From Magnetococcales bacterium (GTDB lineage Bacteria > Pseudomonadota > Magnetococcia > Magnetococcales > Magnetaquicoccaceae): a stretch of DNA of 36,913 bases. Below are positions 20,122 through 30,124 of this stretch, piece by piece. Made by a program: the position numbers and the translations under genes. Each line of letters starts with the position of its first letter. Within the stretch, counting starts at the first letter, position 1. The stretch lies in assembly GCA_015232825.1 (NCBI GenBank), contig JADFYY010000009.1, positions 1-36,913 on the forward strand. Reading direction: 5' to 3'. Below the pieces are notes generated by a model. It was not told the DNA's origin. It searched no databases and saw only the letters and a list, made by a program, of their open reading frames with translations.

Positions 20122-20436
20122 CTACACCCAGAATAATAAAAATTTCTCATAACAGTACCACGCCAGAAAGTGGGTAGCATTAAAATAAACATTCATTCAC
20201 AACACTGTTTGCGGAATAACGCCCATCCTTTAGAGATATTTTTGCATATTAGAACCAAAGCGGCGAATCAGCAAGGTTCCATTATGGGGGCTATAAGTGG
20301 ACAGTGGAAAATCATTTGCACCTCAGCTCACGTTAACAGTTGAAACGTAAGATAGAGTCTATATACTGTTTCTTGGCTGCAAGAATTAAGAGTATAATAA
20401 AAATACATTATCCACTCAAGCAGAAGGATTGAAACC

Positions 20437-21039
20437 ATGGCTTTGCAAGTGATTCACACCACAATAACCGAAGAAGACTACTTGCAAGGAGAACTTGAGA
20501 GTGAGGTGAGGCATGAATATGTTGATGGGTATGTTTATGCGATGACAGGAGGAACAGACAATCATGCCACAATATCTGGTAATATTTTTAGTGAAATCCG
20601 TAACTTTTTGAAAGGCAAAAAATGCAAAGCATTTAATGCTGAAATGAAAGTTAGAACCTCTAAAACCAGTTTTCGTTATCCAGATATGATGGTTGTATGT
20701 GACGAAACCTCAAAAAATAATCTTTACAAGGAGTGTCCTGTTATTGTCGTTGAGGTTATTTCTGGTTCCTCAAGGCGAATTGACACCATCACAAAGAAAC
20801 GAGAATATCTCAACATCCCAACCCTCAAAGAGTATGTTTTGATTGAACAAAACATTGCAGTTGTTGAGGTATTCAGAAAAGACAATGATTGGAATTCAGA
20901 CCGCTATATTCTTGGAGATGAAGTGTGTTTCACTTCGATTGGATTAACTCTTTCAGTAGAGGAAATCTATGATCGGGTTGATAATGAGGATATACAAGAA
21001 TATCTGAGAAAAAAGGGAGGGGAACAAGAAACGGGTTAA
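20437..21039 (+). CDS. Uma2 family (DUF820) putative endonuclease
   Basis: EEDYLQGELESEVRHEYVDGYVYAMTGGTDNHATISGNI...FRYPDMMVVCDE...PVIVVEVIS: PD-(D/E)XK-like Uma2 signature. Confidence 0.9.
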   Translation: MALQVIHTTITEEDYLQGELESEVRHEYVDGYVYAMTGGTDNHATISGNIFSEIRNFLKGKKCKAFNAEMKVRTSKTSFRYPDMMVVCDETSKNNLYKECPVIVVEVISGSSRRIDTITKKREYLNIPTLKEYVLIEQNIAVVEVFRKDNDWNSDRYILGDEVCFTSIGLTLSVEEIYDRVDNEDIQEYLRKKGGEQETG

Positions 21040-21051
21040 TCCCGTTTTTTT
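21030..21051 (+). terminator. Rho-independent terminator overlapping the stop codon of the Uma2 gene
   Basis: AACGGG-ttaat-CCCGTT followed by TTTTT; the TAA stop (21037-21039) lies in the loop. Confidence 0.7.
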
Positions 21052-21094
21052 ATATTGCACGGACCCACTCTCCTCAATGGATTGAAAAAGGGCT

Positions 21095-21352
21095 CTACTG
21101 CCGCATAGAAGAGAGACACGAAGTGTCTAGCAAAGGAACCGCTGGACGAAACAGCCAATTGATCTCTGTGGCTGAAAGAGTTTCCGAACCATGCAGGTTT
21201 CTGCACAATTCTTGACGCTCATGTTCCAATAATTTGAGGGTGTGATGAAGGGCGTTAATCCGCTCTTCATTGGCTTCAAGCATGGCCATGGCATGAATAC
21301 CATGATTCGTCAACCGAATTGACTGGGAATCTTGACGAGAAATAGCGGGCAT
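21095..21352 (-). CDS. Hypothetical protein (85 aa)
   Basis: Intergenic ORF with plausible helical composition; no family recognised. Confidence 0.4.
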   Translation of the reverse strand: MPAISRQDSQSIRLTNHGIHAMAMLEANEERINALHHTLKLLEHERQELCRNLHGSETLSATEINWLFRPAVPLLDTSCLSSMRQ

Positions 21353-21504
21353 TGTGACATCCTCCAGGCAAAAGCCTCCCTGACAAGGCGTCAGTTATGG
21401 CGTGATAGGAATGGTTTGCAGGAGACATGTAAGCAAGATTAACGCCACAATTCAGAGCCTGTTTAATGACCATCTTGAATCAGCGGATGATACATACAGC
21501 GTGT

Positions 21505-22464
21505 TCAACGCACCATAGGTTTCCAATGACGCGCCTGGGATTGGGCTTGAGCAATCTGCACTGGATTCATCCCCTCAGCAAGATAACCACGTTGCTCAAT
21601 AGCAAAGGCATTCCCTTGATCTGCGGCCAGTTCCATCCACATGTAAGCCTGGACATGATCCTGTTGCACCCCCTTGCCCAAAGCGAACATAGAACCCAAG
21701 GTCTGCTGCGCCACATCATTCCCCTGTTCGGCGGCCAAACGGCACCACTTGGCCGCTTCCCGGTCATCCTTTTCCACACCTTTGCCCTCACTGTACATCA
21801 TACCCAAATGATATTGGGCCACAGCCAATCCTTGTACCGCCGCCTGCCGAAACCATGTCACCGCCGATTTGGAGTCTTTGGACGCGCCCTCACCCGCTTC
21901 AAACATCAATCCCAGATTAAACTGAGCCTGAGCCAACCCCTGCTCAGCGGCCAAGCGTAGCCACTTCAATGCCTTCTGGTCATCCTTGGGCAGACCTTTA
22001 CCCTTGCGATACATCATCCCCAAATGGGACTGAGCATGGGCATTGCCCTGCTCTGCAGCCAAACGGAACCATTTCAATGACTCCTTGGGATCCGCTGGCA
22101 CCAGTTTACCCACATCATGAATGACACCCAAATTATATTGAGCATGTGAGGATCCCTTCTCAGCGGCCATACGAAACCACTTCACTGCCTGAGGGCCATT
22201 CTTCGGCACCCCTTTGCCTTGGTAATACATCATGCCAAGACTCTGCTGGGCCACAACATTGCCTTGGTCTGCCGCAAGACGATACCATTTCAAGGCCTCC
22301 TTCTCATCCTTGGCAATTCCGACATCTCCCTTGAAATACAAGGTGGCCAGTTGATTCTGGGCGTTTGCATCGCCCCCGTCGGCAGCGCGACGAATTTTTG
22401 CCAATTCTTTCTCAGTCATCATCCCATCATCCTCTGTGCTTAGGCTGTACCTACCCACTGACAC
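21505..22464 (-). CDS. Sel1-like repeat (SLR/TPR) protein
   Basis: About seven consecutive 36-aa Sel1 repeats (AQ..LG.MY..GKGV.KD...A.KW.RLAAEQG); start may be internal Met (MMTEKELAKIRRAAD). Confidence 0.9.
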   Translation of the reverse strand: MSVGRYSLSTEDDGMMTEKELAKIRRAADGGDANAQNQLATLYFKGDVGIAKDEKEALKWYRLAADQGNVVAQQSLGMMYYQGKGVPKNGPQAVKWFRMAAEKGSSHAQYNLGVIHDVGKLVPADPKESLKWFRLAAEQGNAHAQSHLGMMYRKGKGLPKDDQKALKWLRLAAEQGLAQAQFNLGLMFEAGEGASKDSKSAVTWFRQAAVQGLAVAQYHLGMMYSEGKGVEKDDREAAKWCRLAAEQGNDVAQQTLGSMFALGKGVQQDHVQAYMWMELAADQGNAFAIEQRGYLAEGMNPVQIAQAQSQARHWKPMVR

Positions 22465-24274
22465 CGCCCCGTGAGGTTTTTTTCCGTTCGTGTTCCTTGA
22501 GCTGTTTCTTGCGCATGCGCAGACTCTTGGGGGTCACCTCAACCAACTCGTCCTCGTTGATAAACTCCAAACACTGTTCCAAAGAGTAGTTCAACGCCGG
22601 GGTCAACATAATCGCATCGTCCGAACCAGAAGCACGAATATTGGTCAACTGCTTGCCCTTCATCGGGTTGACAACAAGATCCTGATTGCGACTATTGATG
22701 CCAACAATCATCCCCTCATAGACCGGCACGCCTGGACCAACAAACAAACGTCCCCGCTCCTGCAAATTCCACAAGGCAAAAGCCACGGTCTTGCCCACAT
22801 CCATGGCAATCAACACCCCGTTGCGACGTCCGCCAAGACTGGCGTTGGTCAAAGGGCCATATTCATGAAAAATCCGTGAGATAAGACCGGTTCCAGAGGT
22901 CATGGTACGAAATTCAGTCTGAAAACCAATCAATCCACGCGCTGGAATGATGTAATCCAAACGAACACGCCCTCTCCCATCCGGCACCATATCCTTCAAG
23001 TCGCCACGCCGCGCACCCAAAGCCTCCATTGCCGCCCCTTGATGGGTCTCTTCCACATCCACGGTCAAAAACTCATAAGGCTCCAAGGTTACGCCATCGA
23101 TGGTACGCACGATTACTTCAGGACGCGAAACGCCCAGCTCATACCCCTCGCGACGCATATTCTCAATCAAGATGGAAAGATGCAACTCTCCCCGTCCAGA
23201 GACCCGAAAACGGTCACTGTTGTCGGTCTCTTCCACCCGCAGGGCGACGTTGTGTTCCAACTCTTTAAACAATCGCTCTCGCAATTGCCGACTGGTGACA
23301 TATTTGCCCTCCAGTCCTGCCATGGGAGAGTCGTTAACCTGAAAAGTCATGCTGACCGTTGGTTGATCCACTGCCAAGGCTGGCAATGCCTCCACATGGT
23401 CCATATGACAAAGCGTATCCGAAATCCCCAACCCCTCAATACCGGTGAAAGCGATAATCTCGCCAGCACGGGCAAACAACACCTCAATGCGCTCCAGCCC
23501 AAGAAAGCTGAAAATCTTGATCATTTTCGAGTTGCGCCTGCGGCCATCTGGAGAGACCACCGTCACCAGACCGTTGGCCACAGCCGTACCCCGCTCGACC
23601 CGGCCTATGCCGATGATGCCAACATAGTTGTTGTAATCCAGAGCCGACACCCGCATACGAAACGGACCCTCTAGGTCCACTTTGGGAGGTGGGGTTTGAT
23701 CCACGATGGTTTCAAACAAAACCTCCATATCCCGACCTTTGACATCGGGTTGACGAGAGGCCCATCCTTCCAAGGCAGAGGCATAAACCACTGGAAAATC
23801 CAGTTGTTCATCCGTGGCTCCCAGGCGATCAAACAGCTCAAAGGTTTGATCCAACACCCACAAAGGCCGCGCCCCATCGCGATCCACCTTGTTAACAACG
23901 ACAATAGGTCTAAACCCCATATCAAAAGCTTTTCGGGTAACAAAACGGGTCTGAGGCATGGGACCATCAACCGCATCCACCAACAGAAGCACCGAATCCA
24001 CCATGGAAAGCACCCGTTCCACCTCACCGCCGAAATCGGCGTGTCCAGGCGTATCGACAATATTGATTCGATATTCCCGCCACTGAATGGCGGTATTTTT
24101 GGCCAGGATGGTAATTCCCCGCTCCTTCTCCAAATCATTGGAGTCCATCACCCGTTCCTGCACATCCCCACGCTGAGCGAGCGTACCGGATTGTTGCAGC
24201 AATTTATCGACCAACGTGGTTTTGCCATGGTCCACGTGGGCGATGATGGCGATGTTACGCAAAAGATCAAGCAC
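22451..24274 (-). CDS. typA: Translational GTPase TypA/BipA
   Basis: [65 protein letters not shown]; 607 aa, TypA C-terminal features. Confidence 0.97.
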   Translation of the reverse strand: MLDLLRNIAIIAHVDHGKTTLVDKLLQQSGTLAQRGDVQERVMDSNDLEKERGITILAKNTAIQWREYRINIVDTPGHADFGGEVERVLSMVDSVLLLVDAVDGPMPQTRFVTRKAFDMGFRPIVVVNKVDRDGARPLWVLDQTFELFDRLGATDEQLDFPVVYASALEGWASRQPDVKGRDMEVLFETIVDQTPPPKVDLEGPFRMRVSALDYNNYVGIIGIGRVERGTAVANGLVTVVSPDGRRRNSKMIKIFSFLGLERIEVLFARAGEIIAFTGIEGLGISDTLCHMDHVEALPALAVDQPTVSMTFQVNDSPMAGLEGKYVTSRQLRERLFKELEHNVALRVEETDNSDRFRVSGRGELHLSILIENMRREGYELGVSRPEVIVRTIDGVTLEPYEFLTVDVEETHQGAAMEALGARRGDLKDMVPDGRGRVRLDYIIPARGLIGFQTEFRTMTSGTGLISRIFHEYGPLTNASLGGRRNGVLIAMDVGKTVAFALWNLQERGRLFVGPGVPVYEGMIVGINSRNQDLVVNPMKGKQLTNIRASGSDDAIMLTPALNYSLEQCLEFINEDELVEVTPKSLRMRKKQLKEHERKKTSRGGVSG

Positions 24275-24299
24275 AATAATAGTTCCTTAAGTATTTCGG

Positions 24300-24728
24300 T
24301 TATTTCTTTTTTTTCTTTCTGGGTGGCGGCGTTTTTGCCGTCACGGGAGGCGACACAGGAGTCGCAACACGGGGTTCTGGCGGACGCGCTTCTGGTGGAC
24401 GCGCCATCGGCACACCGGATCCCAACAATCCAGCACGCAAGGTTTCCGAGAGTTCGCGTTCCCGCTCCAGGGTTGTGGAGAGCTGCATCCGCAACATGGC
24501 GGACTGGTTCTCCTTTCGTCCCAACAGGGTAAAGAGTGCGCGTACCAAGTTGGTAATCGGGATACTGCCATCCACTAAAACGGCATTGGCCTCTTCCAGA
24601 TAACGCCGCATGGCCTCCTCGGCCACACCAGCCATCCAGGCCGCCTCAGGCAAGGAACAATCGGGAAGCTCCTCAAACCGGGCCGAATCAAAACGATTGG
24701 GAGTTGCATCAGTGAGTAAGCGTTTCAT
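24300..24728 (-). CDS. Hypothetical protein (142 aa) with Pro/Lys-rich C-terminal tail
   Basis: Conserved-looking N-terminal region and disordered basic tail (PPVTAKTPPPRKKKKK); no family recognised. Confidence 0.6.
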   Translation of the reverse strand: MKRLLTDATPNRFDSARFEELPDCSLPEAAWMAGVAEEAMRRYLEEANAVLVDGSIPITNLVRALFTLLGRKENQSAMLRMQLSTTLERERELSETLRAGLLGSGVPMARPPEARPPEPRVATPVSPPVTAKTPPPRKKKKK

Positions 24729-24878
24729 GCGAGGGATGCCTGACGACTAAGAGAGCCAACATAAGAGTTCTTCTCGAATAGAAGAGTCAATCCTACATAT
24801 TGACAGATTCTCAAGCGATTGAGAAGGAATTTAACGCAAAAGCTTGGCAAGAGATTCAAAATAATAATTGACCAACCA

Positions 24879-25802
24879 TCACTCTGAGCGCAAACAGGCC
24901 ACCAAGGCCTTTGACAAGCCACGCAGCAATTGAAAATAAAGATCTGGGCCTTCACTCATCGCGGCTCCCAGTGGATCCAATACGCCAATGCGGATTCCTT
25001 GACCGGCTGCCACGGTTTCGGCCAAACGGGCTGAAAATTGCGGTTCAGTGAACAGACAGACCGCTTTGCTGGCAACAATCCGTTTGCCAATCTCTTCGAT
25101 ACGCCGCACACTCGGTGGAAGGTCGGGATTCACCATGACAGACCCGGAACTTCCCAAGCCATAACGACGCTCAAAATACTGATAAGCATCATGAAAAACA
25201 ATATAGTGTCGATCCCGTACCGGGGTCAACTCCCGGCGCAGTTGTTGATCCATCTCCTCCAGACGCTGCGACAAAAGGGAGGCGTTTTCCGAATATTTGC
25301 CCGCATTCGCCGGATCCACCTTGCCAAGTACCCTGGCCATGGCCTTTCCCATAATCCCAGCATTGACTGGATCCAACCACATATGAGGATCCATGGGGCC
25401 ATGAGTCTCATGGTCATGATGATCCTCCTCCTCTTTTTCCCATGCTCCCCCTTCACGAATCGGCAAACGGGTCAATCCCTCTACCTCCAGTATAGCCACC
25501 TTGTTGGCTGCAGTGGCCAGATTTTCCAAAGGGCGCACCAAAAAGGTTTCCAGAGTGGGACCGCCCCAGAAAATCACCTTGGCCTTGGCCAGCAAACGGG
25601 CATCTGAAGGGCGCAGTGTGTAGGTATGTTCTGAAGCACTGCCCTGGATCAACAACCCTGGACTCCCCAGGTTCCCCATCACCGCTGCAGCCAGCGAGTG
25701 CAATGGCTTGATGGAGACCACCACCTCCAACGCCCAAACCCGCCCAGGAAACAAGAGCAACCCCCCAATTAAAAACATACCCAAAACAGATGATTGCTTC
25801 AT
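24879..25802 (-). CDS. znuA: Zinc ABC transporter substrate-binding protein (ZnuA-like)
   Basis: Signal peptide, VVSIKPLHSLAAAVMG, His/acid-rich loop EKEEEDHHDHETHGPMDPHMWLDP, YIVFHDAYQYFERRYGL, CLFTEPQFS. Confidence 0.9.
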   Translation of the reverse strand: MKQSSVLGMFLIGGLLLFPGRVWALEVVVSIKPLHSLAAAVMGNLGSPGLLIQGSASEHTYTLRPSDARLLAKAKVIFWGGPTLETFLVRPLENLATAANKVAILEVEGLTRLPIREGGAWEKEEEDHHDHETHGPMDPHMWLDPVNAGIMGKAMARVLGKVDPANAGKYSENASLLSQRLEEMDQQLRRELTPVRDRHYIVFHDAYQYFERRYGLGSSGSVMVNPDLPPSVRRIEEIGKRIVASKAVCLFTEPQFSARLAETVAAGQGIRIGVLDPLGAAMSEGPDLYFQLLRGLSKALVACLRSE

Positions 25803-26809
25803 GGTTCCACCAAAGAAGAGAGTGGAAAGGTTGCTTTGAACCGTTTTTCCTTGCCATCTGGGGTCTTGGCCAATAAGTTGAGCTTGGCTCGTTCCCCATC
25901 CTTGCCTTTGGTTGTCCAGGAGCCATCACCAGAAATCGTCACCCAGGGAGCCTCCACCCGCACGCTTTTGATACGAACAGTGCCACCATTATCCGCCTCG
26001 ACCTGCATCAAGACGCGCTCAAAATCCAGCGGCTCCTGTTTTTTGGGATCTTTGCCTGCAAAACGCAACAAATCGCCCAAGGCCGGAACCCGCGCCGCTG
26101 CATGCTGCAAACCCGGCGCGTGGACTCCAGTGGCATTCCAAGCAACATGGGTCAAAATCGGCGATCCCTTACCATCTCGCGCCAACACTTCACCAGATCC
26201 CTCCAGGCGATTGCCTCGCCATCCCTGACCAAACACCTTGCTCGCTAAAGCCTGCCCCTTCTCTCGATTGCCAGAGGCCTGCATCTGATCAAACCCCATA
26301 GCACCAATCAAAGGCAAAGCCACTGAATTAAAGCGATACGGCATACTCTCCAGACGCAATTTGGCGGTCTCAACACGCCACTCCCCCCCCTCATTCTGTT
26401 GAAAACGGACATTCTCGACCCACCCTTCTGGGATGGTCGCCTTCTGCAAATCCAATTGAATCCGCGAACCATCCAAAAGCAAATCCGCCTCTGCGAGGTT
26501 CAGCTCCTTAATATGCATATCCCTCAAAATCTTAGACAACGCTGGGTTCCATGGCGCGATGGTCTTAAAAATCCATTCTGGATCTCCTTGGGCTTGACTC
26601 AAAACCAATTGCCCGGCCAGAGGTTGCAAGCGATGCAGGGTGATCTTGCCCTTGGCCTTGAAATCCGCCCGATCAATATTCACATACTGACTCAACAACT
26701 CCCGCACAGGCTGTGAGGCCGAGGTCTCCGCCGCAAAAACCGGCGTCAGATGAAAAAACATCACAACCGCACAACCCAAAAAACAGGATTTCAGCAAAGA
26801 ACCCCCCAT
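25799..26809 (-). CDS. Secreted hypothetical protein translationally overlapped with znuA
   Basis: ATG at 26809 gives signal peptide MGGSLLKSCFLGCAVVMFFHLTPVFAAE; stop overlaps znuA start; ORF-track start 26917 lies inside the antitoxin gene. Confidence 0.72.
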   Translation of the reverse strand: MGGSLLKSCFLGCAVVMFFHLTPVFAAETSASQPVRELLSQYVNIDRADFKAKGKITLHRLQPLAGQLVLSQAQGDPEWIFKTIAPWNPALSKILRDMHIKELNLAEADLLLDGSRIQLDLQKATIPEGWVENVRFQQNEGGEWRVETAKLRLESMPYRFNSVALPLIGAMGFDQMQASGNREKGQALASKVFGQGWRGNRLEGSGEVLARDGKGSPILTHVAWNATGVHAPGLQHAAARVPALGDLLRFAGKDPKKQEPLDFERVLMQVEADNGGTVRIKSVRVEAPWVTISGDGSWTTKGKDGERAKLNLLAKTPDGKEKRFKATFPLSSLVEP

Positions 26810-27027
26810 TATTGCAAACTTTTGTCGTTTAAACCAAAAAACTGTTTCACGACCTCTTGCGAGGGGAAACCGCGATAAACTTTGGACGCAAAGGAGACTA
26901 CCGCTTGATTTGAACATCGCTCAGATTCCTGAAGATCGTCTATAATTGCATCTATATCATAATTAAAACGAGATGCATGCTCATCACGATATTTATGTAT
27001 CTCTTCCACAATCGGATCGTTCCACAT
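26809..27027 (-). CDS. Small antitoxin-like protein paired with PIN-domain toxin
   Basis: MWNDPIVEEIHKYRDEHASRFNYDIDAIIDDLQESE...: N-terminal pattern typical of small partners of PIN proteins; overlaps the end of the PIN gene. Confidence 0.75.
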   Translation of the reverse strand: MWNDPIVEEIHKYRDEHASRFNYDIDAIIDDLQESERCSNQAVVSFASKVYRGFPSQEVVKQFFGLNDKSLQ

Positions 27028-27505
27028 GGTTTTCCTCCTCTGGTAATTCTTCTGGGGTACTGATGATCGATGCTACAAGGCCATGTCTTCGACAACAATC
27101 GGTCACTTTTTGGCGAGTCAATGCATTAGCAATGTGCCTACAGTTCCACGTCAACAAGTAATCCACTCCATGGACAGCCGCCAACGCAATATGAACAGCA
27201 TCATTCTCAGCCTTTATAGGCAAACAACCTTCTTTGATAATCTCTTTGACCAGGAAACGAACCTGCTCGTTTATCGACAAACGCTTCAATCCATCCAAAA
27301 AAGCCATTCGTCTACGGGCTGCATTTGGGTCGCCACGTCGCGCCTCCAAGATAACCAGTTCAGATACAAACAGCTCATACCGATCTCGCCTTTCTGCCCA
27401 CCATTCACAAGTGATCTGCTGATGAGCCGCAACGATCAAGTCTCTACTTGGCAAAGCGGCCAAATAACTGATGATGCTTGTCTCCAGATAAAGGATCGGT
27501 TTCAT
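26993..27505 (-). CDS. PIN-domain protein (type II toxin-like)
   Basis: LYLETSIISYLAALPSRDLIVAAHQQITCEWW, ELVILEARRGDP, AENDAVHIALAAVHGVDYLLTWNCRHIANA: PIN-fold acidic residues. Confidence 0.87.
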   Translation of the reverse strand: MKPILYLETSIISYLAALPSRDLIVAAHQQITCEWWAERRDRYELFVSELVILEARRGDPNAARRRMAFLDGLKRLSINEQVRFLVKEIIKEGCLPIKAENDAVHIALAAVHGVDYLLTWNCRHIANALTRQKVTDCCRRHGLVASIISTPEELPEEENHVERSDCGRDT

Positions 27506-27542
27506 TAAAACTCTCCGACTTTGTTACTCTACCAAACTTAAT

Positions 27543-28913
27543 TTATCGGATCAAAATGAAAAACTTCTCATCTCCTCGTTGAATATTCAACAGCAACTGA
27601 CGTTCATCGGATTGCACCACTTTGGCCATTTCGGCTAGATCCGCCACCAACATACGATTGACCGACAAGATACGATCTGCGTCACGCAATCCAGCCCTCC
27701 AAGCAACACTCTTCTGCGTGACCTTCACCACCTTGACAACCGGTTGCTCCGTATCATCGACTTCCATGGCAAACACGGCTCCCTTGAGACGAGGATCAAT
27801 CTCCTCCCCCTTGGCCTGCACGGTTTCAGCTTTAGCCATGACAACAGTGATTGCACGCTCCTGCTTGTCGCGAATAAATTTCATGGTGAGCTTTTCACCC
27901 ACCGGGACAAATCCTGCCAGATTGTGCAGATCCGTTGCCTGACGAATCGGGCGACCATTGGCCTCAATCACCACATCCCCTGGACGCAATCCAGCCTTGT
28001 AGGCGGCAGAACCCGTCCCAATTTTGGTAACAACCGCACCTGAACCGCTAGCAACGCCAAAGGCTTTGGCCAATTCTGGGGTGAGATCCTGCACCCCAAC
28101 ACCAAGAAACCCACGTCGCACTTCGCCATGCTGCACCAATTGCGTCATCACCTGACGGGCCATATTGATGGGAATGGCAAAACCGATTCCCACATTCCCC
28201 TTGCCCCCGCCTGGAGAGAGGATGGCCGTATTGATCCCCACAAGCTTGCCGCTCAGATCAACCAATGCCCCACCAGAGTTGCCGGGATTAATGGAGGCAT
28301 CGGTCTGAATGAAATCCTCGTACCCCCGAATACCCAACCCTTTGCGGCCCAAAGCACTCACGATCCCAGAAGTCACGGTCTGACCCAGGCCAAACGGATT
28401 GCCAATAGCCACCACGAAATCCCCCACCCGCAAGGCATCGGAATCGGCCAAGGCAATGGCCTGCAATCCCTTGGGTGGCACTTGAACCAGTGCCACATCG
28501 GTCTCCTTATCCACGCCAACCAGTTTGGCCTGCAAAGAGGTGCCATCTCGCAAAGTGACGGAAATGGTATCCGCCTTATCAATGACATGTTGGTTGGTCA
28601 AAACCAACCCGGCGCGAGCATCCACTACCACCCCGGAACCTAAACTTTTGCTCTCCCTCTGCTGGTTACGCAGGTTGGGAATATCAAAAAAACGCCGAAA
28701 AAAAGGATCGTTGAATAACGGATGATCTGGGATATTGACATGACTGGTGGTGGCGATATTCACCACTGCGGGAATCACCCGATCCACCATATCGGCCAAA
28801 GAGGGTAGACGTTGTCCATCCACCGCCACCGGCAACCCGGCATAAACCGGTCCAGCCATCACCAGACCGGTCAACAGCAAACCGCCCATCCACCCATAAA
28901 AAGATTTCATCAC
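27543..28913 (-). CDS. degQ: DegP/DegQ (HtrA) family periplasmic serine endoprotease
   Basis: Signal peptide; catalytic triad contexts TNQHVID, ETDVALVQV, INPGNSGGAL; two PDZ domains. Confidence 0.95.
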   Translation of the reverse strand: MMKSFYGWMGGLLLTGLVMAGPVYAGLPVAVDGQRLPSLADMVDRVIPAVVNIATTSHVNIPDHPLFNDPFFRRFFDIPNLRNQQRESKSLGSGVVVDARAGLVLTNQHVIDKADTISVTLRDGTSLQAKLVGVDKETDVALVQVPPKGLQAIALADSDALRVGDFVVAIGNPFGLGQTVTSGIVSALGRKGLGIRGYEDFIQTDASINPGNSGGALVDLSGKLVGINTAILSPGGGKGNVGIGFAIPINMARQVMTQLVQHGEVRRGFLGVGVQDLTPELAKAFGVASGSGAVVTKIGTGSAAYKAGLRPGDVVIEANGRPIRQATDLHNLAGFVPVGEKLTMKFIRDKQERAITVVMAKAETVQAKGEEIDPRLKGAVFAMEVDDTEQPVVKVVKVTQKSVAWRAGLRDADRILSVNRMLVADLAEMAKVVQSDERQLLLNIQRGDEKFFILIR

Positions 28914-29374
28914 GACTCCTCCCTTAAGGGTGCAACACGACCTTCGGCGCGAAACACCAAATAATCAGACAACACCAAATTGTGATCAAATGCCAAATTC
29001 AAAGGAATCTCCTCCACGGCAACCACCTGAATGGCCTTGGCATCATCGGCAGCCTTTGGAATACCGGTAGCCTCGGCCACATAAACCGCTGTCGCGGTAT
29101 GAAAACGGGGATCACGCGCTGGATTGGAATAAACCCCCAACAACGCCCTCAAGCGCACCACCAAAGAGGTCTCTTCCAAGGCCTCACGGACCGCAGCCCG
29201 TTCCACGCTCTCTAGGCCATGCTCAACAAATCCACCGGGAATGGCCATGCCATGAGGCGGATTCAACCGTTCAATCAACACAATAGGACGACCAGGACGA
29301 TCCATCAACTCGATGATCACATCCGCCGCCAAAAAAGGGGTTTTCAAAGAACTCCGCACGTTATTCATATCCAT
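28910..29374 (-). CDS. NUDIX hydrolase
   Basis: Nudix box GGFVEHGLESVERAAVREALEETSL; overlaps lipB and degQ ends. Confidence 0.92.
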   Translation of the reverse strand: MDMNNVRSSLKTPFLAADVIIELMDRPGRPIVLIERLNPPHGMAIPGGFVEHGLESVERAAVREALEETSLVVRLRALLGVYSNPARDPRFHTATAVYVAEATGIPKAADDAKAIQVVAVEEIPLNLAFDHNLVLSDYLVFRAEGRVAPLREES

Positions 29375-30009
29375 TCAACCCCAAAAATTTGACCGAATAT
29401 CGCTATAATTCTCTCTTCTAGTTCCGAGCGCAAGAGAGGGATTCCCAACTGGGACAAAGAGGTCACCGGTCTCTCTGGCAAACCACAGGGAATGATCCCA
29501 CCAAAAGCCCCCAGATCAGGAGAATGATTCACCGCAAAACCATGATACGCCACCCCTTGTCGAATGCGTACCCCCAAAGCTCCAATTTTTGCCCCATTCA
29601 CCCACACACCAGGATTATCCGCCTCCCGTTCGGCTTGGACACCGAACCCCTCCAAGGTGCGAATCACGGTTTCTTCCAGTTTATACACATGCTGCCGCAC
29701 GGCATGACTATTGGGACGCAGATCACAGACCACATACCCCACCAACTGTCCCGGTCCATGATAAGTCACCTTCCCCCCTCGATCACTCTGTACCACCGGG
29801 ATTGTATCAATCAAAACATCCTCACGTAGCCCAGAGCGTCCCAGGGTGTAGACGGGATCATGTTCCAATAATAGAAACAAATTGACCGCCTCTCCAGCCA
29901 GAATATGCTCCACGCGCTTTTTTTGAAGGGTCAAGGCGGTTTCGTAGTCAAGGCGATCATAACGAAGATATTGAAACTTCACGAGGTTCGACCCAATATA
30001 TCCGGGCAA
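29365..30009 (-). CDS. lipB: Lipoyl(octanoyl) transferase LipB
   Basis: LEHDPVYTLGRSG, RGGKVTYHGPGQLVGYVVCDLR, GVWVNGAKIGALGVRIRQGVAYHGFAVN, IIPCGL. Confidence 0.96.
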   Translation of the reverse strand: MPGYIGSNLVKFQYLRYDRLDYETALTLQKKRVEHILAGEAVNLFLLLEHDPVYTLGRSGLREDVLIDTIPVVQSDRGGKVTYHGPGQLVGYVVCDLRPNSHAVRQHVYKLEETVIRTLEGFGVQAEREADNPGVWVNGAKIGALGVRIRQGVAYHGFAVNHSPDLGAFGGIIPCGLPERPVTSLSQLGIPLLRSELEERIIAIFGQIFGVEWI

Positions 30010-30124
30010 GGGTAGCGCAACGTTGCGTGGAAACTGATAAGCACTTTGATGTAATAAAATTTACGCTAAATTTTTAATCATACGATAAATGGCCAAACGA
30101 GCAGCGCGTTACTTTGTTCTGGTG

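Noticed and set aside
21353-21504. Guanidine-II (mini-ykkC) riboswitch-like pair of hairpins
   Set aside because: Loops are GCCTT and TTTT, not the ACGR loops required by that class.
21466-21960. 164-aa plus-strand ORF opposite the Sel1-repeat gene
   Set aside because: Antisense of a repetitive coding region; repeat periodicity keeps shadow frames open.
21505-22464. Roughly 108-bp periodic repetition suggestive of tandem DNA repeat or CRISPR-like array
   Set aside because: Periodicity is explained by 36-aa Sel1 protein repeats; units are diverged and contiguous, without spacers.
23039-24532. Plus-strand ORFs of 211 and 278 aa
   Set aside because: Antisense shadows of typA, which has unambiguous GTPase motifs on the minus strand.
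28128-28643. 171-aa plus-strand ORF opposite degQ
   Set aside because: Antisense shadow rich in His/Gln/Asn; degQ catalytic motifs are intact on the minus strand.
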